Assembly: GCA_023548195.1 (NCBI GenBank)
Contig: JAJHZJ010000751.1
Span: 1,988,501 to 2,052,500, forward strand
Length of the DNA: 64,000 nucleotides
Reading direction: 5' to 3'
Source: Bettongia penicillata ogilbyi
Taxonomy: Eukaryota; Chordata; Mammalia; Diprotodontia; Potoroidae
This document shows, piece after piece, positions 59,341 through 64,000 of this stretch. The notes under the pieces are model-generated. The model was not told where the DNA came from, did no database searches, and saw only the letters and a list, made by a program, of their open reading frames with translations. Both the position numbers and the translations under genes were made by a program. Each line of letters opens with the position of its first letter. Positions within the stretch are counted from its first letter, which is position 1.

Positions 59341-59540
59341 TTAGCGAACATTATCTTGAAAGACAGGATGAGAGCTGCATTTGGTTTTCTGATTCTTGCA
59401 AATATGAAGATAGATTCCTTGAGAAAAATGAATTTATCTGAAGCTTTAGTCATACTAGTGAGAATTTCAGTGTGCTACACTAAAGAAGGAATAAAGAGTG
59501 AAGTTCCAAACTCCTTGCATATAAACTAGCTAGCATCTTG

Positions 59541-59581
59541 TGCACGTGCGTGTGTGTGTGTGTGTGTATGTGTGTGTGTGT
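59541..59581 (+). repeat. (GT)n microsatellite
   Basis: About 40 bp of GT with one AT interruption, preceded by 'gcacgtgc'. Confidence 0.92.
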
Positions 59582-59929
59582 AAAAATAGTAAGATCTTTC
59601 AACTTTCATGTCACAGTATGTGATCAAGGAATTACGAGTAACCATATATTTTTGGAATCAGGCAGCAACTCTCAGGGGTTTCAGTAGATTTCATGAGGTG
59701 CCTAAAGAGTTTTCTTTTTTCTTTTTCCCTACGACTCATAAACTTAAAGTTACTACTTTCATGATTCATTTGAGATGGAAAGCTGTCCCAGCATGCCTGC
59801 CCTCATTCTCCATCTTCCATTCCACCCTTTTTACATTCTTCCTTTTTAGCAATGGGACAGTTGAATGAGATTGTCATAACGATGGCTTTAATCCTTCTGA
59901 AGTTTACATAGGTCAAGCTGAAAATCTAA

Positions 59930-60720
59930 GGTGAAGCTTGCTTCATAGCATCCATTATGTGCTGAGGGGCATTGATTGGTGGAATATTGATTTTAATAAT
60001 AAAGTTCAGCCTCACATAATTTATAAGCACTGTAAAAGGCCCCCAGCTCATTAAAAGAAACAACCCAACAGAAAAGAGGATTATGAAATTCTTCATCCTG
60101 GAAGTGCCTAAGAAATTTTTTTCCTGATGAAATTTGTCCTAAATGGAAGTTCTTACTGAAACTTAAAACCTAGATAAAGCTTTCAGATTATATTCTAGTG
60201 TTTTCCTGTAATGATTTGCACGTATGCTGTTGACTAGATTTTCATCCCCTCGTTGTATTGAAACAGAGGATGCACAAAATAATATTAATCTTTGTTTGTT
60301 AATCCTGTTTTGTAATTAAATCTATCTTATACTTAACTCTCATATAGAGTTGAAGGAAAGGGGATTTAGGAGAACATGATGTGCTTTTTATGAGATAGTT
60401 TTAGGATTATGAAATCAGCATTAAAAGAAAAAAGTTAACTTGCTCACCAAGCAGAAAGATTTTCTCTTTGTTGTTCGTGATTTGCTAGTGCTATGAAAAA
60501 AAATGAGAGCATTCAAGCTGGGCTGCCTGTGGCTTCACTCTAATTCTATAGGCTGCACACTCTTTCTCCCCAAAATCCCCACAGCAAGTGACCTTGTCAA
60601 ACAAAAGTGTGGAATAATGGGAGGCAGCCCAGGGATTGGGGCTCATTTACAAGCAGCTGTTTGCTCCTGTCAGAACAAAGGCAAATCAGGGCTGCATTAA
60701 GGGGGGATGACAGCCACAGT
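59930..60720. other. Repeat-free block, candidate conserved non-coding cluster
   Basis: No transposon is recognisable in about 800 bp. 60500-60690 is more GC-rich than its surroundings and packs words resembling known sites: 'aagtgaccttgtca' (nuclear-receptor half site), 'caagcagctgtttg' (E-box) and 'agaacaaaggc' (SOX/TCF-like). 59960-60060 has 'attgattggtggaatattga'. This is inference from sequence look only. Confidence 0.35.
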
Positions 60721-61124
60721 GAGCACCAGCCTACCCCCTTCCCCAGTAATGCTCATCCTCAAGGGTTTGGTTCAAAAACTGACCAGTTGGGTCAAAAGTT
60801 ATTGTCCTTATTGGGTGAAAAGGATATTGGAAATACATCATTTATCATCATTTATCGAAATGTACAAACTTTCAGTTCTGAAGAAATTTGACTAACATAA
60901 GATGGCATCCCTTCAAAATGGTCCGATTGCAGAAGGGGACAGTTGCCTTACCAGCTTACTGCGTAATGCCCAATGTCTGTTGTGCGTTGTTCTGTTGGGG
61001 GCCCTGAGTGAATCTGTGGAATATCTAAATTCATGTAATAATTATGAGTTGGGAAAGCCCCTGGGTTTGGAGTTGGGGGGTGGGGGTTTGGGGTAGTCTG
61101 TAAATTCATATTCTAGCTCTGTAA

Positions 61125-61560
61125 GGACTAGTTCTGGGGGCAGAAGACAAAGCTAGGTTCAAATTCTGCCTCCAGCACTTACTTACCTGTATGACCTTGG
61201 GTAGGGTAGCTGAGTGGAACAGTGGATAAAGTGCCTGGGCCTGGAGTCAGGAAGACTCATCTTCCTGAGTTCAAATCAGACATCAGACACTTACTAATTT
61301 GTGACCCTGGGCAAATCATTCAACCTGTTTGCCTTAGTTCCTCATCTGTAAAATGAGCTAGAGGAGGAAAGGACAAAGCACTGCAATATCTTTGCCAAGA
61401 AAACTCCAGATAAAGTCACAAAGACATAACTGAAAGGCCTGAACAGCAAATGGCCTTCAGAAAATCATAATTTCCTGGACCACAGATATCTCATCTGTAA
61501 AATGAAGAGTTTGGACTAGGTGGTCTCTGAATTCCCTTCCAGCTGTGACCCTTCTCGTGT
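61125..61560 (+). mobile_element. Nested SINEs: tRNA-headed SINE inside a Ther-like SINE
   Basis: The outer SINE starts near 'ggttcaaattctgcctccag' and breaks after 'gtatgaccttgg' (61201). A full sense tRNA-headed SINE follows (about 61204-61437, 'gtggataaagtgcctgggcc' to 'aaagacataactgaaag'). The outer copy resumes with 'tcctggaccacagatatctc' and ends at 'ttcccttccagctgtgaccc'. Confidence 0.75.
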
Positions 61561-61574
61561 CACCATTTTTTTTA

Positions 61575-61685
61575 AATTTATGAAAATCATTTCACTTCGA
61601 AGGCATCTCTTTTCTCCTCTGTAAAATAAAGAGTTTCTTTGGATGATCTCCAAAATCCTTTCCAGCTTAAGATCTTCTGATCTTA
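61575..61685 (+). mobile_element. CORE-SINE 3' half
   Basis: 'tctcctctgtaaaataaaga', 'tggatgatctccaaaatcct' and 'ttccagcttaagatcttctg' repeat the 3' half of the preceding outer SINE type. Confidence 0.65.
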
Positions 61686-61919
61686 TGAGACATGTCAGTT
61701 CTTTCCTATTTAAAATAATAATCAGATGACCAAATCATATAAATATCTAGATGTCTGCAAGAGGGAAAGATGTGTCTTCTTTTTACAATCTCATGAATAC
61801 CCATGTGTTTTTGTTAGCTATACGGTTCATTTTCTAATGTGAAATGGAAGAGACTGGGTGTTTCTGATCCTTAGATTCTTATATTGCCTTTTTTATATGT
61901 TTTGCTTTTGGATTGGGTC

Positions 61920-62015
61920 CCTGATTTCAGTACTATAGAGAATTCCCTCTTATCTGAGGCCAGTACAAGAGGTTAAGTCACTCGCCCAGGTCACTATGTT
62001 TTCAAGAAAATTGGT
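61920..62015 (-). mobile_element. CORE-SINE variant fragment
   Basis: 'ctgatttcagtactatagag' and 'aagaggttaagtcactcgcc' match the variant seen at 4156 and 11050. Confidence 0.45.
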
Positions 62016-62434
62016 AGATGTAGGATGATTTCTTCATTTCTATTTCTCTGAGAGAAGATATTTATAACTTAACCTTGGCTGGAACTTTTTTCTTAAAGCA
62101 ATTATATATATTTGCTTGGGTGTTTAACTTTTTATGGTTCCATTTTGTTGAAACAAAAACAAACATGAAGGACCAGTGTTCAGGGAGGATGAGACAGTGT
62201 TAATTAGTGTATGGCTCAGCTCTTAGAAATAGGTTTATGACTGTACTGGGGAACCATCTCCATGTGAGCAGATTTTCTCAGGGAGTTTTCCATACTGGTG
62301 GTCTTCAGAAAAAGCTTGAGTGACTAGTTTTTGAGTATGATGTAGAAGAATTGTGAAATTTCCTCTTCAGGTAAAAGTTGGAGGAAGTGCCCCTTTTCTA
62401 CTGTCCTCTTTCAACTCTGAGTTTCAGTGTTTCA

Positions 62435-62630
62435 TATTTAGATTGAAGGTCCTCTGTCTAAAATTGGAAGTGACCTGAGAAGCCAGGTAATTTAATCCCC
62501 TCATGTTGAAGGTGAGACTCAGAGAGGGTTAGTAATTATACTTGGGCTACACAGCTAGTGTCAGAAACAGTATTTGAGTCCAGGTTTTTCCAAATCTCAA
62601 GTTCCATGTCCTGTCCACCACTTCAAACTG
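62435..62630 (-). mobile_element. CORE-SINE/MIR copy, antisense
   Basis: 'ctcatgttgaaggtgagact', 'cagagagggttagtaattat' and 'gggctacacagctagtgtca' are recognisable. Confidence 0.68.
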
Positions 62631-63680
62631 TTTATACAGAATCTTGAAAGCTTTTGATACTAAAATCTTAATAGGGTTAGGTCAGTTGAAGTCTCATCTA
62701 CCCCTTGATAAATTACTACAGTTTTAAGTTTTCTTTCATTGATCAGACTTTTAAGAGTTAACTTTTTCAAGAAATTTACAAACACAGTATGTCTGAACCA
62801 CTTCATGAGCATTCTCTATGATAATGCTTTGGTTCTACCTCTTTATTTATTGAGTTTTCAAGAGTATTTAGAGCTTTGTATTTGTAATATAGGCATTTAT
62901 CATCTATCAATGAAGAATAGCGGTCTTACAGTATGTAATTTTGTATGTAATTACAGTATGTAATTTTGGCAACTTGACTCTGTTTTTCTTGATAACTGGT
63001 AGGTGCTTAAATTTTACATCCCACCCAGGGGTGTGTTACTTAGTTCCTTTTGTTTCCCTGTAGATCCTGCATCAATTAGTAAGTCTTGCTTTCTGGAGAA
63101 TGTTTTTCTATAGTTTCTGGTGTTAATGATGATATATCATTTTCATGAAAATTTCTATTTCACTGAAGATATTTGCTTGACTTAGCCCTCCTTCAGCACT
63201 TCTTTGTTAACATATTGTTGCTTTGAGTTCATATGGGTTTTGTCCATGGAGTGCCCCTTTGATGGTAGCGGTAGTGATTGTTATAAATCTGATGATGAAT
63301 TCCTATAAAATCACACTTAGGGGTCTTAACATTCACTTGAAAGGCATATTCTACTTTTCTTACTATGTGGTCTCTGTGTGCTTCTCTCCTGTAAATCCTT
63401 AGTAAGGAGGTAGCAAAATGGGTGATCAATAAATGTAATGTTCTACATTCATTTAAAAGGATACACATATTGAAATATTACTCTCCATTTAATTCCCATT
63501 TATGTGCATGTTCTCATTGACTTTGTGAGACTTGAATGTACCAGGAGCCACCAGAACTGCCCAGCTGAAAGAGTCAAATGGAGACACTCTGATTGATCCA
63601 TGAATGTTTACTATATTACTGTTCTGTTAAAAGGAGTTGCCCAGCTATCCATAAATGACTGTTCACCCATAACTATTAAC
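62630..63680. other. Mostly unassigned AT-rich intron
   Basis: A small local duplication of 'acagtatgtaattttg' lies at 62929-62966. Nothing else was recognised. Confidence 0.4.
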
Positions 63681-63684
63681 TAAT

Positions 63685-63800
63685 TTATAGAATCAAAAGT
63701 TCTTAGCGGAAGGGCCTTAGAGATTATATTCTCCATTTTTGTTTTACAGATGTAGAAATTGAACCATAGAAAGGTGAAGTGATTTGCCCATGATCCTTCA
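63685..63800 (-). mobile_element. MIR-like fragment
   Basis: 'gcggaagggccttagagatt', 'tgttttacagatgtagaaat' and 'tgaagtgatttgcccatgat' fit an antisense copy. Confidence 0.6.
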
Positions 63801-63954
63801 ACAAGGACTCAATATTTTCTGGTTCATGTAACAGATAAATTATAATGGACCCTTTGTCCAATAAAAGAAAAAGCATACTGTTGACTCAAGACTTTTGTAA
63901 TCTCTGGTTATATTTATATCAAATATAGTACCTGTGATAAATGAGAGTACCTAA

Positions 63955-64000
63955 ACCCATCTATATCTATATCTATACCTATAGATAGATAGATATAGAT
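63955..64000. repeat. TATC/GATA palindromic simple repeat, cut by the window end
   Basis: 'atctatatctatatctata' is followed by 'tatagatagatagatatag', so the two halves are near reverse complements. Confidence 0.9.

Overview
The window is vertebrate nuclear DNA and almost entirely intronic. It is AT-rich, has no CpG island that I can see, no operon-like gene packing and no long open frames. The repeat content points to a marsupial. It has many CORE-SINE/MIR-type copies, tRNA-headed SINEs of the marsupial type (including copies with an RTE-like tail), L2 and CR1/L3-type LINE 3' ends, an antisense L1 piece and small hAT-type DNA elements. Family names are recalled, not computed, so the marsupial call is an inference.

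One protein-coding exon is recognisable. It lies at 15389-15561 on the + strand and carries the start codon and signal peptide of the adhesion GPCR latrophilin-2 (ADGRL2, formerly LPHN2). The reading frame opens with MVSSGCRMRSLWF, which I recall as the start of ADGRL2 and not of ADGRL1 or ADGRL3. It ends after ...GTE plus the first base of a Gly codon, at a near-consensus splice donor. The 100-nt 5' leader in this exon has three short overlapping uORFs, one in each frame. A second strong acceptor lies exactly 100 bp upstream of the first. No other ADGRL2 exon was found.

Layout: 1-15388 is the intron before the start-codon exon, with many SINEs, a 37-bp minisatellite of six perfect copies (4288-4509) and a unique-looking stretch (8440-10340). 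15389-15561 is the exon. 15562-64000 is at least 48.4 kb of the next intron. Within that intron, 38-47 kb is densest in SINEs and holds two local duplications and the best-preserved SINE (45395-45706, perfect 14-bp target-site duplication). 49-51 kb holds the longest pure TTCC and GA tracts. 53.9-54.7 kb is a CR1-type LINE end. 59.9-60.7 kb is the best-looking candidate for conserved non-coding sequence. The window ends inside a palindromic GATA/TATC repeat.

I found no convincing new biological system. The most interesting observations are the exon's splice and leader architecture, the minisatellite born inside a SINE, a 166-bp copy of nearby intron inserted into a SINE, and a few candidate regulatory blocks.
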